64,000 nucleotides of DNA from Anseranas semipalmata (taxonomy: Eukaryota; Chordata; Aves; Anseriformes; Anseranatidae): the NCBI GenBank assembly GCA_013399115.1, contig VXAA01000093.1, positions 62,001-126,000 on the forward strand, written 5' to 3'. Each line of letters begins with the position of its first letter. Positions within the stretch are counted from its first letter, which is position 1. Under the pieces are notes generated by a model. That model had not been told where the DNA came from, searched no databases, and saw nothing but the letters and a program-made list of their open reading frames with translations. The position numbers and the translations under genes are program-made. Shown piece by piece: positions 24,011-37,424 of the stretch.

Positions 24011-26479
24011 ATTATCATGCCCTATCTAGGTAATTAATCTCACAAAGTATCCAATTTCAGTCTTTATTGCTGGCAGGCAGGCCTTCTGAATTATATGTGC
24101 TTGAATGGGCATTGGGTCTGTTGTTAAACCAAATAGGCCATGAAACAAATTTTGGGTCCCTTTCTTTCTTTCCTCTCTTTTTTTTTTTTTAATGTTGTCA
24201 TCTGATGCTTTGGTTGACACAGCTGAGATTTGCACAATGTAGAGCAGGAAAGGGCACTAGTAGAAAATAGTAGCTGATAAAATGGCACAGATCATAAAAG
24301 TCAATCAGTCTCTGAAGAAATAGTTACCAGGTTGTGAAACTAGGTAATGAAAATAATTTTTCATTTTTGAATAATGTATAGCTTTTGCAGTAGGAACTCT
24401 GTATGCCAAAATTACTTTGTAGAGCTGATGCATTCCTCCCAGTATCAGATTAGGAATTTGCAATTGTATTCATTTTTGTGTTTCATTGCTCTGTGGCTGA
24501 AAGGTAGACCTTTAAAAATGTACTGTTGAATCAGCAGATTAAATAACTTGGTAATAAATTTGTAGTAGAGGTTATTCTTTTTTTCTTATGTCTGTCTTGT
24601 TAAAAATGGTGAAGAGTTAAGGTATTTGGGAAGCTGAATAAAAGCTATCTCCATGGGTGAAAATAAATAATAGTGTAGTGAAAATGTTTTGTGCAGTTGC
24701 CTACACTTAGCACATACTGTGTCTCTTTTCAAACTTCCTTTGCAATTTTTCTGAAAGTGTCCTCTCTTCTCTGTTTCCTCTCAATTCCCTTCCCACACAG
24801 CGAAGATTTTTTTTTTTTTTTTACAGGTTTAATTTTACAATGGTTTTGACAGAAACGTCTTACCTCAAATACACTTGAGAATTTCATGTGAATTTTCACA
24901 GGTCCATTTCCTAGAGTATGGAAATAAATGTATTCACTTTATAGCAGAAGCTGATAAGAATGTGTGTATTACTTAAGGTTCATTTGTTAAGTAAAGAAAA
25001 AAATTGTTGAATTAGAAAAATGTTTTCTAATACAATTAAGAAAGTATGAAAATTTGTGAAGGAAATTATGAAACTTTAAGATCATAGGATTTTTCTTTCT
25101 TGTCATCATTTTTAAGTTAGCTAAAACAAGCTGTTTGATACCCTTAATAAAATCCCTTAAAATTAGCAGCTTTACAAAGATGTGAATGAACTTGTAGCAC
25201 TGCTTCTTCTTTACTATTTGCAGGACTTCTTTAATATCAAAATTTGATTATGTGCCAGAAAATTATTTTCTTATTTAATGGAGGGTTATTATTATTATTA
25301 TTAATCAGAAGTTTTCCACACATGAGAACATTTGGTATAATTGTGTCTTATGCTTAGAAATATTTTAAGAGAAAAAATCTGAAAATATTTAACTGGATGA
25401 AAAGCAGAGGCCATATAACTCTCACTTCTAACACTTTGAACTTCAGAAAATGAAAACAATGAACAGTATGGAGATTGATCCTGGAACCCAGAAACTTTCA
25501 CCTTTAGGTCACTAATTCAAATTCAGTCAACCCAAGCAGTGACCAAAAATTGTTACCATATGACAGTTGTTTGTGAACTGTGTGGAATTTAAATGATGAT
25601 CTCAGTTCATTTTCTTTTTCATAAACATCATCATAAGCAGTGCTTTTGGCAGTCACCCAAAAGAGAAGGTAAGATTAAAGGAGCGTGACCTAGTAAACTT
25701 TTCACTCGTGGTCATGATCCCTTCAGGTGAACATAGTGGCTGGAGAATTTTACATTGCTGATGTGAATTGTACATATTCTCTGGATAAAGAGAGAACTTC
25801 ACTAGTTTATTCTTTAAATATCGTATTTTAATTAATCTGAATCCTTAGAGGTAGATACTGACCCAGTGTGCTAGAACAATGATTGCCAGTCTCATGGATT
25901 CTCCTGCAGCTTGAATTGCATTCAAACCAAACTGTTCATTGAATATAGAAAGAAAAAAAATAACTTCCTTGGCTTTTTTTTTTTTTTTTTTTTTCCCGCA
26001 GCTTTACCAAATGATAAACTGATCTCTTCAGTTTTGCTTGTAGTTTGCCAGGAAAGAACATATTTTAGTACTCAAAGAATGGTCCCTGCCTTATATATTT
26101 AGACTTCTATATTACTATTATAGAAACTGGTTTCAGTCAAAGGAATATAAAAAGCATTGAAAAAAAAACTGGAAAGGACTTTATATTAAAGTTTGGTCAT
26201 TGGCAGAGCATGAAGGATCTTTGCCAGCTGCTAAGCTGCTAAGCTTTAGCTTTGCAGTTAACTTTGAGGAGAAATGCAATATTTGATCTGAAAAGTATTT
26301 GTGTTCCCAGGTGTCACGGCTGATGTTGAGACAAGGTATAGGGTGCTTAATTAAGCTTTCTCCAAGCCTGTTGCCTTAACAATGTTTAGAATGCTGATAG
26401 AGCAAAAAGCCTGTACAAAATAGCCATTTTGAAAGGTCATTTAAGGTACTGTACAGCAGCTCTGTCAGTTGAGAAGAGA
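24011..26479. other. Intron 5 stretch with homopolymer tracts
   Basis: Holds T-runs at about 24178-24191 and 24807-24822, an (ATT)n run at 25285-25304 and a T21 run at 25974-25994. No repeat family or gene recognised. Confidence 0.5.
25285..25304 (+). repeat. (ATT)n microsatellite
   Basis: About six uninterrupted TTA/ATT units. Confidence 0.85.
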
Positions 26480-26718
26480 ATGGTCTACTGGTTAAGGCAC
26501 TGGACTGGGGCTCTGGAGATCCGTGATAAATTACACAGTCAGTCCCATAGGCATCTTGTGTTACTTTAGATAAATGACTTAATCTGTTCATGCTGCTGTT
26601 CTTCATGAGAAGAATGAGGATAATGGGACTTCCTTGCATCAAAGGAGCATTGTGAAGAAAAATCCATTTGTGTATAGATACTATTTGGCTAGTGGCTATA
26701 GAAGTGCTAAGATAGGTT
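26480..26718 (+). repeat. MIR1_Amn-like tRNA-derived SINE, near full length
   Basis: The head ctggttaaggcactggactg, followed by gggctctggagatccgtg, corresponds to the tRNA-like 5' end (A-box region) of amniote MIR elements. The middle (ttagataaatgacttaatct, then gagaagaatgaggataatgg) is the CORE region, and the end ggctatagaagtgctaag matches the MIR1_Amn 3' tail. Order and spacing (about 240 bp) fit a nearly complete element. Family recalled, not searched. It is an old fossil and not expected to be active. Confidence 0.75.
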
Positions 26719-29700
26719 AAAGTTATCAGTCTTCCTGCACTTTTTTTCTTTTATTGTTAAAATGCGTAATAGAATTAAGCTATTGTTTTCACGTTAATCT
26801 AGAGTTGTTGGTCTTCTTTGTTCAGAAATGACCAAATTCTTCTTGTCTGGAATACCTGTAAACCTCCCTTGACGGACTTTTGTCCCTCTGTATTTTCACT
26901 GGAAACTATAATGAAAGAAAGATTGTAAACAGGACTAGTCCAGTACATCACCAGCTTTTTAAGAAAACTTGGGTCTCATGTAGTTCTGCTGGAGGATGCA
27001 CTGGGTAACTACCAGTGTTGCATGTGAAAGAGAAACAAATCTTATGAGGAACCTCCAAGTTCTCAGACAGTGAGCAGGTATCAGGATTAGCCCTTAAGGA
27101 TGTTTTAACAATACATTTGTTTATTAAAAAATCCTGAGACTGTGACCTTTCTGAAATAGTTGGTTCTTGCTGGAACTTTGCTTTTCATCGCTAATCATTG
27201 TGACATTTTTTGGCAACCTAACTGTTACAAATCCTTATGCAATGTTCTAGGTAAGTCTCCCGTGGGACAAAAGCAGGTCTTTAATATAGCAGCTTTTAAA
27301 CTGTAACATTGATGCATTCTTCCATTTCCTGGTTGCACCTGGGAAGATCTGGTTCTTGTTGCGGTTAGTAAGGTGGTCACCCAGTACTATGAAATAACAG
27401 GATTGGCCACATTAAAGATCTCTTTCATGGCTCGTATTTTATCTCACCCCACAACTCCAAATGAGAGAAATAATTTTATGGAGACCAGCACCATTGCTCT
27501 TTATCTTTGTGTGGAAAGATCTTAGTGCTGTTTTATACTGGAAGTGTTCTAAAACTTAGGTGTCACCTTTCTGCCACATTACAACAGCATTAAAACTCAC
27601 GAGGTTGTTCAGAAATATGGGCATAAGTTTTTTATCTTCTGTTATAATGGCTCCAGGGCAGGCAATTTTAAATCTGATGGTCTTCTGAGAACATACAAAA
27701 GTAGTTGCAAAGGACAACAGACAATACTAAATTCTGGGGATCAATTTTGTTATTTTTATTTTTATTTGGAATACAGCTAAAGTCAACTGCAGTCCAGAAA
27801 TAAAACTGTAGACCTTCAGCAAATTCAAACCCTTAATAAAGTGGCTACCACAGAGCAAATTTTAGGGGCAAACATTGAGCACAGTTTCCCACAACTCCAG
27901 ATAATGGTCAGCAAAGGCAGAACTATCAAGTCTTGGCCATCTGGTTCTTGTTCTGCACTCTCTCAAAGCCAGTGTCCTGCTGTATACATTTGCAGTATGA
28001 TGCTTTGGTCCCTGCCTCCTTCTTGCTCCATGTTATTCATAAATTTTGTTGACCTAACCACAGGGGAAGAGAAAAACTCAAATGCTAAGATAGAGCAAAG
28101 GTAGAGTGCAACCTTTCTGCATCCTATGGTAAAGGGACTCCAATTCGGTATGTTCCCCTGTTCTCACCAAACATTTTGCTTTTCTTCACCATCGAGTGAC
28201 TGACATGCATCTCACTAGGGGAAACAGCTCTTCAGAAGGCTGTTTCTTTATTCACCTTGATGTTGAAAATTTTGAGTACAAGACCAAAGGGAAGGTAAAG
28301 TATGTCCTACAGAGGAAAACAAGTTAACTGATAAACTATTTTAAAAGCATCTTCTAGATTCTTGTTGGATGGAAAGAAATTTCAGGGATTTGGACAATGG
28401 ACTAATAACATCTGTGATATAGCTGGGTTTCTAATGGAACAACACCAAACATACTGAGAATGGATAAAGCTATTAAATGAATGCCTTGTCTACATTTCAG
28501 GGGTTTATGGCTAACTTTGCACTATTGTGTCATCATGGGAATAAGGAATCCTTGCACTTGTATGTCCTAACCTGAAGTTTCACTGTTTTTTTTCTAATCC
28601 TCTTTCCTTTCCCTTCTCAAGCTCCTCTCCTTGCCCCTTCTCTTTCCCTCCTTTCTCATGTCAGTGACAGTGTTGTTCTGTAAAATAACAATGCATCTCC
28701 AGTGTTCCTGGCATTTTACAATCACTTAACTCATTTATATTGCTTAGAAGTTAAAACATCACAATCCACTTACAGGTCAAATTCCAAAGGTTTTCAAAAT
28801 TAATGTTACTGCAGTTATAAATAACAGTTTTAGCTGACACCTCTATCAATTAATATAGTTCATGTTATTGTAAAGCAGTTAGGATTTGTATGAAATAAAG
28901 AGTTGTATCTTACACATGGTTTTTGAAACAGAGAGAACAGAACTTAGTAGTCCAGTAAATACTACAGTTTCTATTTTTTTAGCACTACAGTAAGAAAATA
29001 GAGCAAAACCATTATGTTTTTTTTAGAAAGAAGACAGAAATTGTGGCCTCTTTATCTTTTCCTGTGCAGCACAAAAATGTATTCAGTTTAATGTAATGCC
29101 ATAATGCACTCCTAAACTGTCAGATTTCTAAATATGAGCCATACATCATGACAGCGGAGAACAATGTATTTTGTACCAAAGCAGTTCTATTAGAGAAGGT
29201 GAAAATATGTTAATCCTATTTTGATCATCAGGGACCTATATGGATTTCCATTACTTTTTTAACCTTGAAGTGAGTAGGTGATACCATTTCTGAGTTTTTA
29301 AAAAATCTGTTCAACTACAAATAATGTTATTTTCTGTTTGACAATATTATTCATGACTTCACAGACATCAGTAATTGTTATTTGCACATATGCAAGCTAC
29401 TAAAAATCTCAGAGAATCTTTTATTTCACCCTTTTTTTTAAATGGGAATTCTCTGAGGGTTTTTAATTTTATTTTCATAATTTATATCAATTTCTAGTCA
29501 GAATACTAATTGTTTTATTTTACTCTAGAAATTCTGGACATAAAACTGCTCACAGTTTCTTCTGCCCACAGATTGCACTGAATTGCAGGCTACTGTTGGA
29601 AAATCTGGCCACAAATCTATTATACTCATTTACATTATTGCACTGAGTTGTCTCAAATGCAATTTCACAGTAAGAACACCTAAAATTACCATTCTAAAAT

Positions 29701-31414
29701 ATGTTTTGACCTCTCAGGAAATGATCATGTTAGGTGACCAACACTAATTATATTATTAAATACATTTGGGAGGGGGGGAAGGGAGTCATGTAAGGTAATT
29801 ACAAGTGTTACACTGGATGAAGGGCTTAATTTTTTTTGTTAGAGGTTATAAATTTGAAGTACTACCAGACAAATCTCCTACAGCAAATTATGAAAGTAGT
29901 TAGACTTTGGTAAGAGGTTGTGAAATAAACTAAAACTACTCTTATGTCCTCGTCATGTGAAATATCTTGGGGAATTTTGATTTTTTGTCTCTTGTCATGA
30001 ACATACATATAACAGAAAAGCTCAAGATAAATATGTCTGTGGTGCAGATTTAATATAGTGTAATATCTGTAGAGATTAACTGTGAAAAAATAAAATAAAA
30101 TAGATGAATCTCAGACTCATAAGAGTTGAAAGTAACTTTACTTTTGTGGCATTAGCTGCTGTATTGTTGTTATTGCTTTGTTGTATTCAATTGCACTTTA
30201 AAAAATAAAGAGGAGCTTGAAACTAGAAGCTTGGTAATGGGTATATGATTAATGGCAATGGACTACAGATCAGCTTTTTTAAAATGGGTGTTTATTGTTT
30301 AGATTGAGTTTCACAAAATAATTTGCTTAGATTTTATTTAAGAAGTATGAAATCATTTATATTTTAAAGTTTAACAGAATTCTTTGCTTCTGAAACGTCC
30401 AAGGTTAGCCACTTGGAAAATAAAACTTGGTCTTCAGTGTGGGTACAATGTGGACTCCACCAAAGATGATCTTCACTGCATTTCTTCAACACTGTGAGCC
30501 GATGACATACTGGAGAAACCTCAAACGGGTAGTTTAATTCTACATAAAAAGTGCTAATTAGCTTCATTATACAGGTGAAAAAGAAAAGATACAAAGTGCT
30601 TGAAGGGACCTGAGTGCTGGGTCCTGCATTCATAATACAAGCTCTGGTGTTCAGAAGGCAAGGGAATAGTTTCCTCCTACTCTTAACTGTGGTTCCACTG
30701 TTCCTAGATCTCATGTAAAGGAAACAATGGGATAGTGTGGTTTTGAGCACGGGGAAGAACAGGAATGTTTTATCAGTAGCCCATATTTAGGAGGGATCAA
30801 AAATAATATTAAATTTCACCCTCAGTTCCCTGTTTGTGGTGCTTGTAGAAAGTCAGGTTGTTCAGGAGAAGTGTTCAGAAGAAACATGCTGGAAGAAAAG
30901 CTGTTGGAGCTAGTTAGCTGAAAACATAGCTCCTTTCCTTCTGTCTTTAATTTGGCATTACTGAAAGCCAGAAAACCTGTTCAGAGGTGAGTGTGCCAGT
31001 GTCCATGCTTTTTTAGAGGAAAAGATCAGGTTCGGCCTGTTGTTAAAACGAGGTGGTATGGGTCAGAACTGCTGCTCCTGTGTTATTTTGTAGTCTGTGA
31101 CGTGGGAGTTAGGTTTGGTTCCCTTCTTTAACTGATGGATTTAACTATGCTTCATCCATCCTTTCTCTAGGAATATCCTGATTTTTAGGCCACAGAATCA
31201 TGTTTATATACAGTGCTTAATTTTGTTCCTCTCCTGTTCTTATCTTTCTTTCAAGTGACAGATTCAACAGGAATAGCAAAGGGAGACTCCTTGCTGCCAC
31301 AAATTACTATTCAGAAATCCACTGTGAGGGAATGTAGGGAAAAAATCACAAATGAAATGCCAGCTTAATTAAATGACAAGTAAAATCAAATGGTTGATTT
31401 AGTAACATGAAATA
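26719..31414. other. Intron 5 stretch, no named feature
   Basis: AT-rich intronic sequence with a pyrimidine-rich tract at 28580-28655. The 128-codon minus-strand frame at 30364-30750 has no domain signature. Nothing else recognised. Confidence 0.45.
28580..28655 (+). repeat. Polypyrimidine tract
   Basis: C/T-rich stretch (tcctctttcctttcccttct and onwards) with few purines. Low-complexity tract of unknown role. Confidence 0.7.
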
Positions 31415-31605
31415 CTCAGGCTGGAAATTGTAAGATTTCTAACCATCAGAGCAGTGAGATTCTGGAACAGTCTTTTGATGGGAGTAGTGGGAGACATAAT
31501 CTGATTTTAAGATGGAGCTTGGTCATTCTTTTGGAAGGAATTATACCAGGTGGTTGCCTGAGATGGCAGGTAAATGGACACAGTGATTCCAAAGTACCCT
31601 TCCAC
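31415..31605 (+). repeat. Ancient CR1 LINE 3'UTR relic
   Basis: The order ttctaaccatcagagcagtg, agattctggaacagtctt, gggagtagtggg, ttttaagatggagcttgg and a later gaaggaattatacc/gttgcctgagatggcag follows the 3' untranslated region of the old CR1 subfamilies abundant in turtles and crocodilians. The element is truncated at both ends and diverged, with no reverse transcriptase left. Recognised from recalled consensus. Confidence 0.75.
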
Positions 31606-32209
31606 TCATACATTCTTAATTAGGAAAATACTTTCTATTTTGTTATGTTCTCTGGTTTCTCAGAAATGTTTCACCTGTAATTTGATGGGGGTATTTTTTA
31701 TTGCTTAAGAGAGGTTGGATGTAGAAAAGCAATTTTTTTTTGTTGTTGTTGAGATTGCAGAAGTGTAGTAAATGATATGTGAACTGGAGATGATGAAATA
31801 GCTATATGTAGGGCAAGAAACAAGGGGGACACTGTTCTCATTGAAACAGCTGGAAAGGATGTATAAGCAATGATGGCAGTTTGTGTAGCTGTTTTAATAT
31901 TGATGTCAGGAGTGATAAAGCATAGAGTTTGTGTTGCTTTATTGGATAGCATAAATTTAGAAGGTGAGCAAAGACTTATCACCAGTTTGTTTGTCTTAAA
32001 TGAATGTTTCATTTGTTAACCTTTAAGGATCTGTAAATTCTGCATCTCTGATACTAAAAATACATTTGAGTGTATTCTGACCACCATTTTTCACCAAAAC
32101 ACTTTTATAATGTGTGGGAGGATGAATCATTTGATTATGTTTTAGTCAGTAATGGAATACTCCAAAATACTACTTTACAGTGGTACTAGAGTTAGAGAAT
32201 TTAAAATCT

Positions 32210-32228
32210 TTTTTTTTTTTTTTTTTTT
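32210..32228 (+). repeat. Poly-T tract
   Basis: Uninterrupted run of about 19 T, about 30 bp before the CR1 tail. It is not part of that element, because CR1 lacks a poly-A tail. Confidence 0.85.
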
Positions 32229-32256
32229 AATGTTTATTTTATACCATTAATGATTT

Positions 32257-32324
32257 AGAATCATAGAATATCATGAATTGGAAGGGACCCACAAGAATCA
32301 TCAAGTCCAACTCTTACATAGTGT
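32257..32324 (-). repeat. CR1 LINE 3' end, severely 5'-truncated
   Basis: Read on the minus strand, this is the canonical bird CR1 terminus: gagttggacttgatgattct, tgtgggtcccttcc, then the short ATTCTATGATTCTA-type terminal repeat (seen on + as tagaatcatagaatatc). Only about 68 bp survive, typical of 5'-truncated CR1 insertions. It is less diverged than the CR1 relic 650 bp upstream, so it was inserted later. Confidence 0.88.
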
Positions 32325-33929
32325 CTTTTAAATTTAAGGGAGTCTTTGGAAGATTGTGTTTACCTTAGGTTTTTAATGTTATGTCTCTAACATCTGAAAA
32401 GCTTCTGCCTTTATTGTTGTGCTGCTAATGACTCAGCACCTTACTGGCAAAGAAACAAGCAGCATGTCATTCATAATCAAGGTGCTAAAATGAAGTTTTG
32501 AATGCCATTTTAAGGAGGTATTTTGTAGCGGGTCATTAACTTGTCCTATGGCATGAAACCCCTGGAGGAGGGTCTGTAAGGTTACAGATTGTAAGTCAGG
32601 ACATAATTGCCTCATGATGTAGAAATGCAACCAAGGTTTTAAAATGTGTTTTATCTGAATGTTTCTGGTGCTGGATGCCCACTGACTAACGCCCATGGCC
32701 TGATTTTCCACAGTGATCTGTGGGGAATAGCTCCTTTCAAAGGCTTGGGCAGGAAACTGTGGCAAGTTCACCTTGCACCGAGTTGATCAGTCAGGCTTCA
32801 GGGACACAACAGAACAGACACCAGCCAGACTTCTTGGCAAGAGTATTTACCACAAAGCTGAAGTGCCGTTGGACTTGTAGGCAATTAGTATCTCTGAAAA
32901 TTGTGACTATAGATACAAAAACAAAGGAATTGAAAAGTAGAAGCTACTTCTGAAAAATGGGGACACTGATACAAGTTGCTTATGTACATTTTTTTTAATT
33001 ATATATCACTAGTGAAGCTTAAATAGAAAAGAAAATGGATTTCTCCATTGCTGATCATAATTAATTTGTCAAAAAAGTAGAGCTCTGAAAGGAATTGCCT
33101 TTTAAAATATTGTGGGTTTGCAATCCATTTTTCTTCCTTTAACAGGTTGATCTGTCATTCTTGAAAGATCAGCAAAATCCTACAAAAATATAGTAGTTTT
33201 TGCACAGTTTTTGAACATCATAAAATTGATTCTTTTATATGTGTGTGACTGTGTATATTTATATGGGTTTTAATGACCTGTATTCCTCTACTTATTGCTC
33301 CTGTTTGAGCTTAAAGGAACAACCTAGACATTTTCCAGGGTGTATTCTCCAGTGTTTTGTTCACTGTGTGTTTTTATTTTATTTAGCTAGTTAGTTGGCA
33401 GCATTAAATTATGTGAATATTTGACTCATGCTCATTGTAGTTATACTTCTTTAAGCTGTTTCTTTTCACTTATCAAAGTGGATAAGGTTATGCTGAGTGA
33501 CTACTTGAATGGGATACCTGTAGTGAGATCCAGATGTTGAAAGAAGTGCTAAGGATGATTCAGAAGATAGTTCTTACTCCTTGTATTATGCTGAACCCAT
33601 TGTCCCTTGTGGGAAAAAGAATTTTGTGGTTGGATTTGTTCCTTTTCAAATGAAATAAAAACCTGAAGTCCTGTCAACTATAGCCTTGACACGATTTGCA
33701 AGAGGAGAAGTGTTAACCTCAGTATTCTGAACAAATTCCAGTTTGAGTAATTATGTCTCACATCCCTCTCATTCTCCCTGTAGCTTCAGTTGGATTAGCT
33801 ATTCATTTCCTGTCCGAAACCTTTGTGTAGCATTTCCATGTGCTCTATAACAGTTTCCACATTTCACCCTAGAGCTAACTATAATCATCTCTTTTTGTCT
33901 GTCCCAACATACGGACACAGAATAATTGT
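32325..33929. other. Intron 5 stretch, nothing recognised
   Basis: No repeat family, RNA gene or domain-bearing frame recognised. Confidence 0.45.
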
Positions 33930-34970
33930 GAAACTCTTTGCAGGCTCATAGAGAAGCTAGCCAAAGGCCAACTGCATTAACTAAATTAAGATAAAATCCT
34001 AGATCCAGCAAAATCTGATTTTAAACCAGGGCATGAAATGGCTTTAGTGGCATGTGTAATAGGTAATCTACTCCTGCCAGTGGAGAGAGGATAGACGTCT
34101 ATTCTCATCCCTTCAGACATATCTGAGTCATTTAACACGGTTGATCACAAGATAGTACTTTCTTGCTTGAGACAGGTAGCAGGATCCAAAGTAATACACT
34201 AAAATGGTTGGCATCCTTCCCAGACAAACACATCCAACAAGTAGTCAGGGCAGACTGCCTTTCTGTTCTTCATTCTAGTGTCCTTCAAGAATCAGTTTTA
34301 TTGCTAGCTCTTCCTGGCATCTATACTCAGCTACTGTGTGAACGGGTTGGATGGTATGCTTGAAAAATATGCAGATCATCTGCATTTCCTTTTATACCTT
34401 GTGACCTGTGACTGTTCCTGTTCTACTGTGATGGCAACTGATTGCAAGAAAACGGCTCAGAGATGAAGAATAGTTGTTTGAAACTAAACCCAAATGAGAC
34501 AGAGATGGTGCTAGTAAGAAGAAAATAACATGTCAGTGAGTTTTCCAGGCCCAGTACAGTAGCTCTTAGTGTAAGGTATACACCCTCTTTTGATCACTGA
34601 AGTCCCTAATTTAGGAGTACTTTTGTATTCAGTGTTGACACTAAAGCTGCCACGTAGCAACATCTGGTAAATAAAGCTGTCCATCTTTCCCGTTTGGATA
34701 GGAGAGTTCAACATCCCAATGGATGTTGAACTGGCTGCAGTTATACATGCATTTACTGCTTCTCTGTTGGATAAGAGCTACACAGTTTTTACTGGGTAGG
34801 GAAAGTTATCTAATACAGAAGGTTGTAACAACTCAGACTACCATGAGCACATCAGACATTGGCTTTTTAGAGAATTAGGCTTAACTTCAGTCTCCACTCT
34901 TATCTTCAAGACTCTCTGGCCTGGGTCCAGATATCTAAAAGGCTATCTCAAACCGTAGTGCTTTATAGCT
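33930..34970 (+). repeat. LINE L2-type element, degenerate reverse-transcriptase region
   Basis: Conceptual translation across frameshifts and stops recovers L2/CR1-superfamily reverse-transcriptase motifs in the right order. LIEKLAKGQL near 33943 resembles the LEKLVASQL region; SDFKPGHEMALV near 34010 resembles SGFRPGHSTETAL. SDISESFNTVDHKIVLSCLR at 34113 resembles the catalytic DLSAAFDTVDHSILL block. YADHLHF near 34367 corresponds to the YADD box, with the second Asp changed to His. LKLNPNETEMVLV near 34480 is the L2 LKLNPDKTE motif. VIHAFTASLLD near 34740 resembles VHAFVTSRLDYCN, and HWLF...STLIFKTLW near 34859 resembles HWLPV...FKILLLTYKAL. It is a broken fossil with several stops and frame changes, so inactive. 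Confidence 0.8.
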
Positions 34971-36590
34971 TCACTGCTGGAAGTTCTCCAGTAGATTTCT
35001 TCACAGTAAATATAAGGCTTATCTGTAGGAAAGAGCATACAGCAGTAGAGTTTGCGTCAAAGTCTCTGAAATTAATTCCTGAAGGATCTGATGACTATCA
35101 AAATATTGCTTTATTTCCCTGTGTGATGCAAATTTCTTGGACTTGCCTCTGTCTTGATACAGTTACACAGAAACATGTATAGTTAGAAAAAAAAGGCAAT
35201 TTCCAGCTTGGATGTTATATTACTCTTTCTTCCACTCCTTGAGAAAGGATGAGAAATATTTATTGTATTTTTATTGGTATGCTTCTGTGTTTGTAAAAAT
35301 CCCCAGCTTTATAAACTAGTACAACTCAAAGGACTAAAGTGAAAATATGCCAAATTATAATATATGAATATATAGATGGGAAATCATTATTACAAGAACT
35401 CCTGGATTATATGGCTTATAAGCTTTTCCTCAGACAGACAGTTCCTCCACAGAATTTTTTGTTCTGTTGTAAATAACAGATGTAGATAACAATGCAATAT
35501 CTACACTGAAGCTAAATACCAAAATACTAAAATAAATACTATGAAATGTGATTATTTGTTAAAAATATTTTTTTTTCCTGAGAGCCAGAGATGAGATATG
35601 CTGGCTACTGAACAATAGAAAAACAAATTTATTTATATACAATTCTGGATATTCATCTTATTTTTTAATATTCTTCATAATTTTGTCTATTAAAGAAAAA
35701 AAAAATAAAAGAAAAAGAAAAAAAACAACGTGCTTCATTCTTCCATATTCTTTGACTGGTGCTTCTTCCCTGTACTTTTGGAGAGCCTCAAAATACAGAA
35801 GATGGTAAAGTGAGTTATGTACATGTTGTGTCTCAGCGCACACCTACATAAATACTTAGCTTATTTTTGAGACTTCTGTCTCTTACAATTTGACTTATTA
35901 CTGAGATTCTTTGTAATGTTTCTTCAGTCAAAAACTTGAAGGGAGAGAAAGACACATTTATTTTTCACACTTTAGTTGTATTAACTTGTTAGATACCACA
36001 GCACTAAGTATTAGATTGTGATGTGTTCAATAGTACAACCTGTGAGGTGATAAAATTATTCAATATAATATCATATTGTTTTCTAGCTGAAACTCCTTTT
36101 CTACTGATGTATTTGTATTAGTGCAGATAGACAAGATATTGTTGACTGAACCAGGAAGGATAAAATATACAGATGTAAATCTTTATGCAGAGTTTGGATA
36201 CCTTTCTTATGACTTTTCATTTTTATTACTTAATTTCAGCATTTGGAACAACTTTCTGGATATACTATCTACTAGAGTTTGGTAGTGAGAATAAACGCAG
36301 AAGGGAATCATATGAATGCTGTATCAAAAAGGCTCAGAAGCCTCTGATGTAGAATCTAAAATGTTGATTGCTTGAAGCACATTCCTGGGTGACATTTTTT
36401 TAATTAGAAGAAATTATTAGGTGTAGCATGATTTTTTTTTCTTTCATTTTCATAGGGAACATGCATAACAGTGTAGAAGAATGTGTAATATCCAAAATAC
36501 AGTTAAACTTTCTAAACCAGAAGTGTATTCAGTTGTCAAGGAGTACTTCAGAGATAAATGGGTCTGATGTCTCTTTAGTATGAAAATTTT
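34971..36590. other. Intron 5 stretch, no named feature
   Basis: May include the eroded 3' end of the L2 relic up to about 35180, where a 74-codon frame shows no clear motif. An A-rich run lies at 35694-35729. Nothing else recognised. Confidence 0.4.
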
Positions 36591-36625
36591 GGCAAAACTC
36601 CATTCACTTCAATAAAATTACTTTT
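36591..36625. repeat. Partial copy of the palindromic amniote repeat
   Basis: ggcaaaactccattcacttc followed by aataaaat resembles the GGCAAAACTCCCATTGACTT arm of the dispersed palindrome family seen at 15332-15395. Only one arm is clear. Confidence 0.4.
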
Positions 36626-37424
36626 AGCTTTCATTAACATAAGTTACAGAGGCATCACATCTTTTCAACCTCTTGAGTTTCCACTAGAATGCCTTTGAAT
36701 TTTAAACCACAATGTAGTCAACTCATCTATTATTTTGCTGTTTTCTTACTTCTTATGTTACTGAAGATGTTTAAAAGCCCTAACTGGGGTGGGGAGTTGT
36801 TCTATTTTTGCTTTTAAGGTGACATTGTACGAAACAAATGGTCTGAATCATCTGGTCTTTCAAGGAAAGTAGACTTGTATCCATTATTTTCAAACTGTTA
36901 GTGAAGATGTAAGGTTAGCTCCGGACTCTGGCATGTGCAGTCAAGGACTCTCAGGAGGAGCAGTTTACTGGCCCTAGCAGGTATAGCAGGAAAAAAAAAA
37001 AAAAACTTGGGCTTCTCCTGGCTAAGATTAGTCTTCTCCTTCTGCTTAGCCATTGTGCTATCCGTGCTTCACAAGAGAAGCTCAGGCTTGCACGTTGACA
37101 GAGTCAGAGCTGCCCCACACCTTTTGTTGGATTCCCCGCAGGGGAGCAGAAGGTGGAAAGCACTGGCTTAGTCCAGTTTAAACCTTGGTGCTTATTCAGT
37201 CTTGGTATGTCAGTTACTGCCTTAACGCAGGAGCGGGTGCTATACCCAGCACCCTCTCATTCCCATGCCAAATTTTATAATGTGATTTTGAACATTAAGC
37301 AAGAGCCAAGTTCACTGTGCTGCTTTACCTTTTCTTGAGGACTTTTATTGCTTTTAGCAAGAAGATTTGAATATTCAAATGCAAAAAAAAGGGACACTAA
37401 CAGTAGTTAATTAGACCTCTCTGT

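Noticed and set aside
30364..30750. 128-codon minus-strand frame
   Set aside because: No domain, signal or splice context. A faint MIR-like phrase (attatacaggtga) near 30568 did not extend convincingly.
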